Below, piece after piece: positions 25,701 to 36,016 of a stretch of DNA of 64,000 nt (within the stretch, counting starts at the first letter, position 1; each line of letters starts with the position of its first letter). Below the pieces are notes generated by a model, which saw only the letters and a program-made list of their open reading frames with translations, was not told where the DNA came from and made no database searches. Source of the DNA: Mercenaria mercenaria (Eukaryota > Mollusca > Bivalvia > Venerida > Veneridae); the NCBI RefSeq assembly GCF_021730395.1, contig NC_069371.1, positions 52,896,001 through 52,960,000 of the forward strand, written 5' to 3'. The position numbers were made by a program, and so were the translations under genes.

Positions 25701-28700
25701 AGAGTTATTGTTCTTGCACTTCCTCCCAATGTGTTCTATCAGTGTATGAAGTTTGAAGAAAATCCCTCCAGTACTTTTGGAGTTATGCTCCGGACAAATT
25801 CTTTTAAGAAAATAAGATAAAGGGGAATAACTCAAAAAATAGTCAAGGTAGAGTTATTGTTCTTGCACACTGCACTTCCTCCCAATGTGTTCTATCAGTG
25901 TATGAAGTTTGAAGAAAATCCCTCCAGAAGTTTTTGAGTTATGCTCCGGACAATTTTTTTAAGAAAATATGATAAAGGGGAATAACTCAAAAAATAGGCA
26001 AGGTAGAGTTATTGTTCTTGCACACTGCACTTCCTCCCAATGTGTTCTATCAGTGTATGAAGTTTGAAGAAAATCCCTCCAATACTTTTGGAGTTATGCT
26101 CCGGACAAAGATCGTTGCGAACGGACGGACGGACGCACGCACGCACGCACGGACGGAGAGCATTTCTAATATCCCCTTCGCCTTTGGCGGAGGGATAAAT
26201 AATCACGACTCGTTCCAAATATGGTGACTTGTATGACTAGTATTAAAGTCTAACGCCATACCTTGAGCATACCAGGCACCTGATGCATCTTTACACATCA
26301 GAGGGCTGCCAATGTCATCCTGAAAAAAACAATTTCTATTTGAAACAAATATTCAGTGTACTTTTAACTCCTTTGATTATGCAGCATTTGCACACGGGCA
26401 ATTTAACCCACGTGACCGTAATCCACGTGGCCTTGAATCTAAAAATAAAACAAGTGTTAACCACGCTGTCAATATTACATTTAGTTCATTCAAAACCACA
26501 TTATTTATGCCATTTAAATTTATTTAAAATAGACAAAATGAAAAACCGGTACGTTAATGAAATAAAAAAAAATAACGACTTAATCAGTTACAAAATTGCA
26601 CCTGACAGTCACTTTCTTGTGCCCCGATTTTTACTTGTTATTGTAACGTAGAACAAATCGAATGTAAAGAGCCACTATCATGTCTATATAAAAGCAAGTA
26701 CACAATGTATGTATGACTTACACCGCAAAAGTCTTTTCCGCCGTTTTCATACCCTGCACACAGTTCTGTACCTGGCAAATAATCTTGCCAATGTCCTTGG
26801 CAGGTGGCGTCTGACATAATTGGCAAACCTACTTGTTTCAGTACCTCATCGTTAGCGTTACCTAAACAAAATAGAAAATATCTGTATGTTTCAGTGGTTT
26901 AGGAGCTAGGCGTCTAGTTCCTCATCCTTTTGTCGTGTGTTCGAATCCCAACTGATCTTGATCCATGACATATCGTTCTAAGGCGACTACTCTATTGCAA
27001 TCCGGTAAGCAACTTACGGCTGTTTATAATTCTAAGAATATTCTCTACATTTAACGTAAAACAAAATAAAATTATGTAAATTAAGTTGAGGTCCTCCAAG
27101 CTGGCAAATACATTATCAATTTTATGATCCAAGGTTTAATAAACTTATTGTAACAAACGAATTACCTTGTTCAAAACTTTCGTGCCGGTTAACATTTACA
27201 AATGAGTTTTTCTTCTCTTCTCTGTTTCTGAGCTCTTTAGATGGCATCGTTTACCAGTTAAAAACGTTTCTATACTTTTTATCAATTTAATTAACGAACC
27301 TGTGTCTCCCCATCCGGCCAGATAGCACATCTGTCCCACCTTATAGGTGTGACCTGGATTTGGCAGGCATATTGGTTGTGTGTGGTCATTATAAACTATC
27401 TCCTCATTGGTGTAAATAAGAGCAAGATCATTCTCTAGGGTATTGACATCAAAATTCTCGTGCACTGTGACAGATTTTATAGTATAATTCCTCTCATGTG
27501 GTCCGGCTGTGTTGATGTTATGAGCTCCAAAATACATGGTCCACTGGGCTGTGTTTACGTCAGCAAGATGGTAGTTGTCGCTGTAATTCAATTTTAGAAT
27601 GCAAATGTCTGTAAATTCCAGTTTGGTTGTCGTAAAACAGTGAATCAAAAACTTACGAAAATGTTTTGTTAGTCTCTTGATTTTTGTGAGGCAGTGTAAC
27701 ATACTGTCGCTGGCCGAGCGTGCAGAGTGGGTGGAAAAGGTGGAAAAGGTGTTTAGTTTTTTCCCCAAAAAGCAGATAAAATTTTTCTACAACTTTTTGT
27801 CATTAGAAATCAACCATTCTTATTCAGTAATAAACTGATCTAAACATTGTGTGTAAATTTTAGGACTGGAGACAAATACATGTGTATATATTGTCTGACT
27901 GTCCACAGCTGGCCAGTCCCACAAATCGCAACGTGCGGGCAGTCCTTTCGAGCAATTTTTGTCAAGAATTGACTTTCATCAAGCAGTATACTGTAAAACG
28001 TTTGAGCATTTTGTCAGAATAATGCTTTCGTAAGATAGCATATTGTATACATCTGAAGCAATTTTCGTCAGACATTAATGAAACATTCTTAGAATTAGAA
28101 CTAAATAAACTTTTTATGCTTTCATCTATGTGAAACTCGCCTTATATGTGAACCAGCATTGTGTGTGAGACTGGTACATATTGAACGTAAAAGTGTCGTT
28201 TTGTTGGAAACTGGTATAATGCGTATTGAACTTGCATAGACTGCGAAACTTGTTTCGTGTGAGGAATTGACATTGTGTAGGGAGCTTGCATGGTGACGTT
28301 TGTCTTTCATACCAAGAAAAAAAGTAAACAAGACAAGACAAGCAAAGAACTTAGGGTAAAATGGGGTAACTGGGACAATGGGGAAACTGGGACACTTGAC
28401 ACTTTTCAGTAAATTGGGGTAAATATTGGTTACGTTCCCTAAATAAGATCATATGTTGAAAAAGAACATTCAGTGTTAAAGCCTATTATGACAAAACTTT
28501 TCTGCCGATGGATTGGAAAATATTTTAAGAATCGATTTTCTTAGACATATGTTGAGAGTATTACTAATTAAATAAAAAAAAGAAAACATAAAATTACACG
28601 CTGTAAATAATTATGCCTATTTTTCAGATGGTGCATTAAAATATTCTCGTTATGTTCCTGTCTAGTGAAACGCACAGTAGAAATAGTCGTCTGACTTTCT

Positions 28701-31700
28701 AGATATATTTGCTTACATGTGGTCGGTACATCAATAAGATCTTAAAGATATTTAATTTCGGTACCGTAACGGCTTGATCATAAATGTGACGTCAATTTTG
28801 ACGCAAGAAGCTGGTTCTTGTATACATGTAATATCGCATTTAACTTGTTTGAAATATTGAAGCGTATTATGTACCATTGCAAATCAAGGACATGGCATTA
28901 TTTTTTTTTTAAATTCTATAAAAAAAAGTATAATAATTTTATTTTATTGACTTTCATTTTGAATAATAAAGTGGCAGTCATGAACCGTTGCGTTGACGTC
29001 AGACAACGACGTTATAAAACAGGTGCTTGTTTGTGAAATATGGCATGTCCAAAATATTTATATTGGTATGTATTGATACCTTCAGTTATGGGAAGAGTTG
29101 CAAAACTGTAGGTATCACATTACTGTTTCATACAATGAGATTTGTTTTTGAGAAATTACAACATACTTTATTTTTGAACGTTCCTTTTCAAAAGTGTCCC
29201 ACTTACCCCAATGTATTGGGGCAAGTGGGACACTGTCATTAAGAACAAAGTGCTCCATGATTTTATTTTTGAACAAACTGGATGCTGGAAGAAAAAGGGG
29301 ATATGCTCCAATGGACAGTATATAAATTGTTGTACATAACTGGACATAACCACTATAAATCGTCAACTTTTAATCTTTTTCCACAAATGAAATGAAAATA
29401 GGAAAGAAAGTCTAGTAATGACGAAACTCTGATATTTTGTAAGTATACCACTAGTTCACAGGCGTGGTCATAATATAACATTAGCTTAACTCTGGTGCAA
29501 CTACTGAATTTTCTACCCGATACCAAGTTTACATGATCTAAGTCACTGTTTAGTCACATAAGCTTATTTAAAGGGAGGTCGTTCCGTGAACCCCTCCCAC
29601 TCAACCGCGTAAAATCTGGTGAGTTTAGAATTTTTAATAGTCTAATAGGCTAATACTGATATTTCTTTCATGTTTAAAGAAACTGTCGGCAAATCTTATA
29701 TTAATAAGTAGTATTTATACTAGGTGAAGCGCAGGAACCAACTGACGGTCAAGCCAACATAGTAGTTCTTTTAGTTAATTACTCCTTTAAAAGATGACGT
29801 TGTGTCAAATATTCAGGCTAAAGCAAACACCAAACACATTTTGGGTACAGCTGCCAATAGTTTCCGAGAGCGTATGCCCATGTGTCCCTCTAGATCTCCT
29901 TAACTCTACCTTCATTCCCCTCACATTTCATCCCCTCCTCTCCGAGTCTTCCCGTATGCAAAAAGCTAGTTAATGTCCTTATTTCTTTGTGAAAAAAGGC
30001 ACACATTTTAATTGTCCCGTTATCATTTGATAAAATCTATGTTTTAAGACTGTTTAAAACTTTTGATCAGTTTCAAGTGTAAAAATCACATATATAAGTA
30101 CATAATGGATTATGTCAAGTTTATGTTTAATTCATACATAGTTATTTACACTTATAACATTTTTTTATTTTAAACGATTTATATAATAAGCATATATTGA
30201 AACAAATAATGACATAATTTAGGCAAAAATTGGACATACTGATTTCTTTATGCATCCTTGTTTTACAAAAAAGTCATAAATTGTAATTAATACTGAGCTA
30301 TATTTTCAGTTTAGAATTCTTTTTTGAACTGTAGACATGAATGGTTTCATTTGTCATAAATGCGACTGTAATATACATAAATTCTAATAAAACTAAAATG
30401 TCCCAAGTTACCCCAACTGGGTGGGGTAACTTGGGACACTTGACCAATGTTTAATTAATTTATAGTTAATCACAGGTTATCAGGTATTTGTAAAAGTTTA
30501 TATTCGTCATATATTATATAGGTTGCGCATACTGAAATATCAATAAATCAAATTTATATTTTGTCTTTCTAAAATATTACTCAACAGTGTTTCTTTAAGT
30601 GTCCCAGTTACCCCATTTTACCCTATATAGGTTTAAAAAAAACTCCTAAGATGAGTCTCACCATGAGAAAACCAACATAGTGCGATTGCGACCAGTCCGC
30701 GCAGTCTGGTCAGGAGCTATGCTGTTCGCTAACGGTTTCTCCAATTGCAATAGGCTTTGAAAGCGAACAGTATGGATCCTGACCAGGCTGCGCGGATGCG
30801 CAGGCTGGTCTGGATCCATGCTGATGGCAAACGCACTATGTTGGTTTTCTCATGGTGAGGCTCATAAATTATATTGTTTCAGCGTACCCTTCAAAGTGCT
30901 GGGCTGACGTTAGTAAGGTATGTTTGCCGAGAATAAAGGCGCTTCCGGAGATGAATCCGAGGTCATCTACCAACATTACCATCCAGGGCCAGGAACCAGC
31001 TATAGCATCTTTACCCCCGGTAATTCTGCTGGTGATAGGGTTAACAATAGGCACACCACACGGAGTATCTGATTATGAAAAATACAAGCATTCACCATCG
31101 GTTGGCTTTTTAAAGCTAGTTATTGTAACTTACTACAAGTGTACGCACTCATGAAATAAGTTTTCACAAAATTTTCATCAAAAAAGTCCTAAGTCAAACT
31201 TATGATTTTGTTTTCATGCAGGTGGAAGCTTTGAAGTTACTTAACTTCCGTAATAACATCAGTAAAATCAACTTACGTCTCTAAAGTCGTATTTTTCCTC
31301 GTACTCGCCTCTTGCTCCATAGCGTACGTGTTTACATTTTTTGCACGTAAAAGTTCGTTGCTTATAAAAAAGAAGTGAAGGCACCGCAAGTTTCGTACCA
31401 ACAATATAGGATTGATTACACCGTGAATACAGAATCCCTTACTGATTATGGGGAAACGAAACCAAGGGAAAAATATTTTCCAAACATACTAAACATCTAA
31501 TTAAAATATATATAGAAAATACTTTAATCTTTTAATGTTTGCGTAGATAAAAGCGTGAATGTATATATTATACGTTGCAAATATAAAATAACTATTTCAA
31601 ACTGCGTTTAACTCTCAATGAATATAAAAGATCATTTTGCATATTTACAAATGCATATTTATGGGGCAGCGGCAATACATGTACATTAAGCGAAATATCA

Positions 31701-31856
31701 TTTTATGAGCCGTATTTTCAACGCTTCGAGATACCGCTTTTTTTTCAAATGTGTATTATCAAATGATAACGTAACACAAAATGTCATGCAATTTTCATAC
31801 TTACTCTGCCCTAGGGCGATGCCTACAAAGCCAGCCAATACAACAAAGGTATACAT
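22594..31856 (-). CDS. Secreted trypsin-fold serine protease homologue, catalytically inactive (six exons)
   Basis: Six exons in consistent phase give 278 residues. Residues 1-17 are a signal peptide. The S1 (chymotrypsin) fold is clear: CGVP, an activation site SR|ITGG (R32-I33), LTSAQHF, ENDLALI with Asp102 (D129), CYLAGWG, GGKDFC and PGIFEDVSKYTNWI. The catalytic His57 position is Gln74, Ser195 is Ile221 (GDSGGP becomes DDIGSP), and oxyanion Gly193 is Asp219. Cys42 and Cys58, a disulfide pair, are Ser58 and His75. Asp189 (D215), Asp194 (D220) and four disulfide pairs are kept. The reading frame and splice sites are intact, so this looks like a conserved pseudoenzyme rather than a pseudogene. 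Such homologues often act as cofactors, regulators or immune proteins; its role is unknown. One sequon, NYT (N109). Confidence 0.93.
22719..24129 (-). other. Part of the last intron of the protease homologue, no feature recognised
   Basis: AT-rich intronic sequence. A stretch at 23115-23340 repeats TGCAGTG/C..CCAGGGCTATAT loosely three times. Nothing else is supported. Confidence 0.4.
24130..24420. repeat. Degenerate minisatellite, about 30-bp unit
   Basis: About ten variants of a unit like CGTTCCCTAACATATGCACG plus ACCACACAGT run through this intron stretch. Units differ in several bases, so the array is old. Confidence 0.7.
24492..26198 (-). mobile_element. Helentron-like array element on the minus strand
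   Basis: Read on the minus strand it starts near 26198 with the hairpin TCCCTCCGCC-AAA-GGCGAAGGGGA, then a CGTCCGTCCG/GTGCGTGC stretch. Array units of about 157-162 bp follow (CTCCGGACAAA, TTTTTGAGTTATTCCCC, AAGGTCAAGGTCACAC). It ends at the 3' hairpin GCCATGT-CTA-ACATGGC (24515-24499) followed by TCTTGTTT. It lies in the last intron of the protease homologue, in the gene's direction. Confidence 0.6.
26262..26319 (-). CDS. Serine protease homologue exon 5 (altered Ser195 segment)
   Basis: Encodes DDIGSPLMCKDASGAWYAQ plus one base, where active enzymes read GDSGGPL. The acceptor is TTTTTTTCAG; the donor is CAAG|GTATGG. Confidence 0.92.
26722..26861 (-). CDS. Serine protease homologue exon 4
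   Basis: Encodes NANDEVLKQV to GGKDFCG, with the 168-182 and 191 cysteines and the Asp189 equivalent. The acceptor is TTGTTTAG; the donor is GGT|GTAAGT, phase 0. Confidence 0.92.
26888..26962 (+). mobile_element. tRNA-like head of a short element
   Basis: An exact A box TGGTTTAGGAG (26895-26905) and B box GTTCGAATC (26939-26947) are 33 bases apart. The arms do not fold into a convincing tRNA, so this is a tRNA-derived SINE remnant rather than a gene. It starts 27 bp upstream of exon 4 of the protease homologue, antisense to it. Confidence 0.5.
27300..27580 (-). CDS. Serine protease homologue exon 3
   Basis: Encodes DNYHLADVNT to LAGWGDT, with Asp102 in ENDLALI and the Cys122 and Cys136 equivalents. 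The acceptor is AATTACAG; the donor is ACAG|GTTCGT; exits in phase 1. Confidence 0.92.
28354..30623. mobile_element. 2.27 kb nonautonomous DNA transposon with perfect 24-bp ends and TA flanks
   Basis: Ends 28354-28377 and 30600-30623 are perfect 24-base inverted repeats beginning GGGTAAAATGGGGTAACTGG, each flanked by TA (28352-28353 and 30624-30625), the target of Tc1/mariner-like and some other transposases. Related palindromes lie inside: 29193-29234 (20-bp arms around GT, one mismatch) and 30399-30438 (17-bp arms, perfect). No transposase frame is visible. It is the main content of intron 2 of the protease homologue. Confidence 0.8.
30651..30865. mobile_element. Foldback MITE, 215 bp
   Basis: Arms 30651-30684 and 30832-30865 are inverted copies (33 of 34 bases) starting ATGAG(T/C)CTCACCATGAGAA. 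Inner inverted copies of GACCAG..CGCGCAG..TGGTC extend the fold. It ends 22 bp from the exon 2 donor of the protease homologue. Confidence 0.8.
30888..31068 (-). CDS. Serine protease homologue exon 2
   Basis: Encodes NTPCGVPIVN to TSAQHFEG, covering the activation site and the altered His57 loop. The acceptor is AATCAG. The donor GG|GTACGC is weak but is the only one that keeps phase 2 with exon 3. Confidence 0.88.
31069..31804 (-). other. Intron 1 of the protease homologue, no feature recognised
   Basis: 736 bp, AT-rich, GTAAGT...CAG boundaries. No repeat or RNA gene is recognised. Confidence 0.6.
31805..31856 (-). CDS. Serine protease homologue exon 1 (signal peptide)
   Basis: Encodes MYTFVVLAGFVGIALGQ plus one base. 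The donor is CAGA|GTAAGT, phase 1. The start is the only ATG downstream of the TATA motif that opens a signal peptide. Confidence 0.9.
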
Positions 31857-31915
31857 CGTGTCTGTGAAATATAATAAGACTTCATCATTACATATGGTCG
31901 GCGGGATGTGTAACT

Positions 31916-31924
31916 CTATATATA
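31916..31924 (-). promoter_or_regulatory. TATA box of the protease homologue gene
   Basis: TATATATAG on the minus strand lies about 60 bp upstream of the start codon, predicting a start site near 31888 and a leader of about 30 bases. Its upstream half lies in a 23-base stretch (31921-31943) identical to the 5' end of the array element at 56486. Confidence 0.55.
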
Positions 31925-31944
31925 CTTCGTATAGTCGAGCTAAG

Positions 31945-33470
31945 AAGATGATGCGTTCGAGAAATATACAGATATTTCAGTGTTTGCAAAGGGCTCGTTG
32001 GATTTATGATGCCCCAACCTTCTCTAGTCTTCGGAATTTTCAAAAGATCATTATAACGTGTACAATGATTTTATCAAATCAATGGTCTGTTTAAACAAGA
32101 AATATCTTTAAAAAAGATGGTCGGCGTGATGTTACTGAAGCACAAGTTATATATGGGCAGAAACCTGTATTTATTTTAAATCTTTTGGCAATGTTGAAAG
32201 GGGCCTCTGTAACGTTTTGTATAAATGACGATAATAGTTCTGAAGAAGACTGTGTTTTTCAAAATATCTGTTGGATCTAAAATTTGTGGCATGTTACCAT
32301 GTCTACAAAAATAAATGCTATCTCGGACTTCGTTTGCGCTTCTACACCCTTGGTTCGAACCACATTTATCTCTTGCTGTCAAACTAATTCTTTCATACGA
32401 AAACTTCATACAGCGGTTTTAGAAAAGTCGGTTGTTTATCGAAGTACTTGGATCTGACAGGAATAATGTGTGGAGAGATTCTTTAACATTTACTCACTAA
32501 AATCTGAAGTGCCACGATATGACCTAAACTTTGTTAGTATGATCAAAAATAACAAACACCTCAAAAATAAGAGTGGTGGATTCCCAACAATGGATACGTT
32601 TTATTCCTAAACAAACACCTATCAAAATCTTTAACCAACGTAAAATCTGGAACTAGTACACAAATTTAATTCATGTGAGATATCGAATACCTCAAAAAAG
32701 TCAGCCCTACCTGAAGAAATCCTGGACACCATCTGATCAATCCGTGACGTGGCTTCCTTAAAGATAAGTTCTGAGGCCCGTACAAGGTGGTGCATTTATT
32801 ACTGCCTATCTCTACAAGTCGGTATTACGACAGAATTGTGTTTAAAACAACGGCAAAGACCGAAGTCATCGAATCCCATGGAGATTTTACCTTGCTTTCC
32901 TTGCGAGCAACTGCAAATATGAAAGTTGTTTCCTTTTTTGCGAAACTGCTCGATGGTACATGTCATCCAGTATGTGTTCTTCGTATATCTTTCAGTCTCA
33001 TTTATGTTGAACTTTATGATAAAACAAAACCGGACAGCTGAATATATCTTTTACAGAAGGCTAAATAATAGGCAAGCTTCAGCTAAGATTGCATGACGTG
33101 TAAATGATTAAACAGATGAGATATCGTGTTGCTGTATAGAATTACTTTTTAAAAGTCCGTAAAAGATCGTGCGGAAAAGCACAACGCGAAAAGACGTTCC
33201 GTAAAAACTTCGACATAGAACCCACACTAAAAGAACCACGAGCCATAAATGAAAGACATATTTATTGGTTTTGTTTGTTGTTTTTTTCAACCCGTGTGGT
33301 TTGGTATGTACGAACGAGTATACTGAAATTATATAACGACACTCTTATGATCTCGTTGCCAACATAATAACTTAAGAAGGCCGAGTCAATTACAAACGTG
33401 CAATAACTTCATCGCGTAATGCCCACGTCACCAGTTTGTTTGGGTAGAAATACTAACGTACAGAAGTAGG
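31945..33470. other. Intergenic region between divergent genes, left part
   Basis: I find no exon with homology, no clear repeat and no RNA gene. Short open frames here (for example 32787-33041) have no recognisable domain. Confidence 0.4.
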
Positions 33471-33471
33471 A

Positions 33472-33538
33472 CTGACGTTCCCTTGCGGCGGGAACTGACG
33501 TATACGTGCGGCGGGAACTAGCGTACACGTGCGGGGAG
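33472..33538. promoter_or_regulatory. Three-copy CpG-rich 23-bp tandem repeat with TGACGT and GCGGGAA words
   Basis: Three units (33472-33494, 33495-33517, 33518-33538) follow CTGACGT.....TGCGGCGGGAA. TGACGT is a CRE half-site and GCGGGAA is E2F-like. CpG is dense in an otherwise CpG-poor stretch between the two divergent genes. Regulatory function is inferred. Confidence 0.4.
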
Positions 33539-34804
33539 TCTATTAACGGCGCCATGCTTCTTGTTTTTTAATTATATAATAGTCTTCGTCAAAGTATCAG
33601 TTCACCATGTGTATTTAAGCGTTCCAATTTTCTAAATGTTTTAAATCGTTGGTTGAGAGTATCTTACCAGCCACCACACATCACATAGCAAGAAGTAGGT
33701 ACAAGTGTGGTCATATAGAACTCGCTGTAAAAAGTCCTGCCATGGTCTCAAATTGATAGCCTTGGATGTTCTTATCTTACAAAGTCATCAATGTCTTTCA
33801 AGTTTCTTCACTCCTTGTCCTACTGAACTCACGTAATAATCGGTTCATATAAGATATAGTTTAGTGTGACCTGTAATAGATCCAAGACATCTCACATTAG
33901 CCCGAGACTGCAAGCCAAAGCCCTGTGCGACGATCTCGGATCTACCACGGGGTTCTTGTGAAAATTACATGTCTGTTGACAATTTTATCATATGATTGCT
34001 TTTATAAGATATACATCAAATGCATGTCAATAAAATAATCTCAAATTCCTGGGGAAAAAATAAGTTCAACTAAATCCTCACATGTTACTGTTTTGCAAAA
34101 CGTACATAATCAAAACCCATAGTCATTGTGTTAAAAATAACCAATAAACATACGTCCACTATATGCCCATCTGTTTATACTGTTTCATATTCTTGTTTTA
34201 AAAAACTATTTCAAAGAAGTTTTTCAAAATTATTCCCTATATCCGGTACATATCTATCTTTAAAAATATATGAAACAAAAATTTATTAACAAAATCTACA
34301 TTTTACATGACATTTTTTTTTATAAATTTTAAGAGTTTATTAAGATTTGATCTATTTTTAACTGCATTATGATGGCATTTTCCCATTTTTTTTAAGTGCA
34401 TGGCCCTTAATAATGAATTAATGTAGACCAGAAGATATTTGTTTATGAAATAATAAGTGACTTGCATAACGGGGAAAAATAACGTGATAATAAGGTCTCA
34501 ACAAAATAAAGCTGTTATCAATTATGCCGCTCATATTTTTCAGAAACACACACACAAAAAGTTTTCTTTGCGTGCGCTCGCATGGCCAAAACGTGTTGGT
34601 GTGCTAATTTCTACGGAGGTTACAGTGTTAGGTCAACTGAAAATTACGAGTGAAACTTTGGGATTTTTAAAATAATCGGCAAAAAAGTCCAGCTTTTTAA
34701 ACAGAGGCAGTGCTGATTTAGGGACGACACCAAATGAAACGTTCGGCACAAGCTCCTTTACGACAAAATACAGTCACTGAAACCAAGCGCATGTGATGAG
34801 GCTT

Positions 34805-34876
34805 TGGTACAGAATCCAGGAACACTGGTTAGTGTTACATAACTGAAATAATGTTGAAAAACGACGTTAAAAGCAG
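34805..34876 (+). mobile_element. SINE body/tail fragment
   Basis: GGTACAGAATCCAGGAACAC, GTTACATAACTGAAATAATG and GAAAAACGACGTTAAAAGC match the SINE at 1107 from its middle to its tail. The tRNA head is missing. Confidence 0.75.
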
Positions 34877-35875
34877 GTCGTCTTCTGACTGATTTATTCC
34901 TTCTAATTTTCAACTCCCTGCTTTAAATGCGTGTTAATCTCCATTTCAGACATTAGCTGTGCTTTGTTTAAAAAAAGACTTTATCCTTGAATAGTGCAAA
35001 ATTAGAAAATTGCAGGATTTTACAGCTATTTTTTTTCAATTCTTCAAATATTCAAGTCACGTACCTGTCATCATTATGGTTTACGGTTATGCATTGTTGC
35101 ATATTATATATTTTATGATAACATTTTCAGTCATTTTCTTACATTATCTGAGTATACATGTACTATATTATTACAGATTTTTCACTTGTAAAATATATTC
35201 CTTCGCACTTCGCTTGCTCCCGTCTTTTTTTTAAACATACATTGTATTTAAATTTATTTGTCGCACAACTTCTCATTAAAAAAATCCAATGAACAGCTTT
35301 CAATTTGGTTTGGCCTAAGTAATATGTCGCTGATTTATCTACACGCTCTGTAATTTTCAAGTTTCGTCTTCAGATGTTGTATACTGAAATGCGAATCTGA
35401 ATGTTCAATGTCTCTTTGCGCCACACTACACACGCACCCGCGTGGATCAAAGCTAAGGTAATGTTTTATGTTAATGAATTCTGCCGGGAGTAATTTTGAC
35501 CCGCGTAACCTTTGTATAATCGATTACGAATAGATAAACACTTTTAAAGTTATATATAAAAGTTACATTAAATATTTTTGGATGGTGTAGCGAGTACGTA
35601 TATATATACATGAACTTAGATATATTTGCTCATCATTAAAGTATTTCAGTCATCTTTTATGTAAGAAATGTACATACATTGTAACTATAAAATTTTCTAA
35701 CATAAATTTCAACAGGTTATTTGTGTGTAATGACTTTAATAATGTTAATACAGTACTTAAGTGAAATGTACGTTATATTAAATTTTGTTTTCTTTGAAAC
35801 TTTTTAAAATTCTCTTTATTTCTTATTACTAATTTTCAGACTTGAATTTACTGAGTACACGTGCAAAATATTACG

Positions 35876-36016
35876 ATGTTGCTATTACAACTTCTTGCCT
35901 TGCTGTTGGTGTCTGACACGGTGTCCGCCAGAAATTTGCGTGTTGGTGCATTCAATATTCAAGTATTCGGAGTTAAAAAAGCGAAAAACACCGAGGTCAT
36001 GGATATTTTGATAAAG
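35876..36016 (+). CDS. DNase I-like exon 1 (signal peptide and first strand)
   Basis: Encodes MLLLQLLALLLVSDTVSARN to MDILIK. The donor is AAG|GTAGGA, phase 0. Just upstream, TTACTAATTTTCAG (ends 35840) looks like a branch point plus acceptor, so a noncoding 5' exon probably exists upstream; AAG|GTAATG at 35457-35458 is one possible donor. Confidence 0.9.

Noticed and set aside
24492-26198. Arrays as protein-coding repeats
   Set aside because: Open frames through the units (for example 26009-26218) carry no domain and change frame from unit to unit.
26283-26651. 122-residue plus-strand frame
   Set aside because: It overlaps exon 5 of the minus-strand protease homologue and has AT-rich, domain-free sequence.
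26888-26962. Functional tRNA gene
   Set aside because: Good A and B boxes but no consistent acceptor or anticodon stem.
27581-27768. N-terminal extension of protease exon 3
   Set aside because: The frame is open but its sequence has no protease similarity and a good acceptor (AATTACAG) lies at 27581; it is intron.
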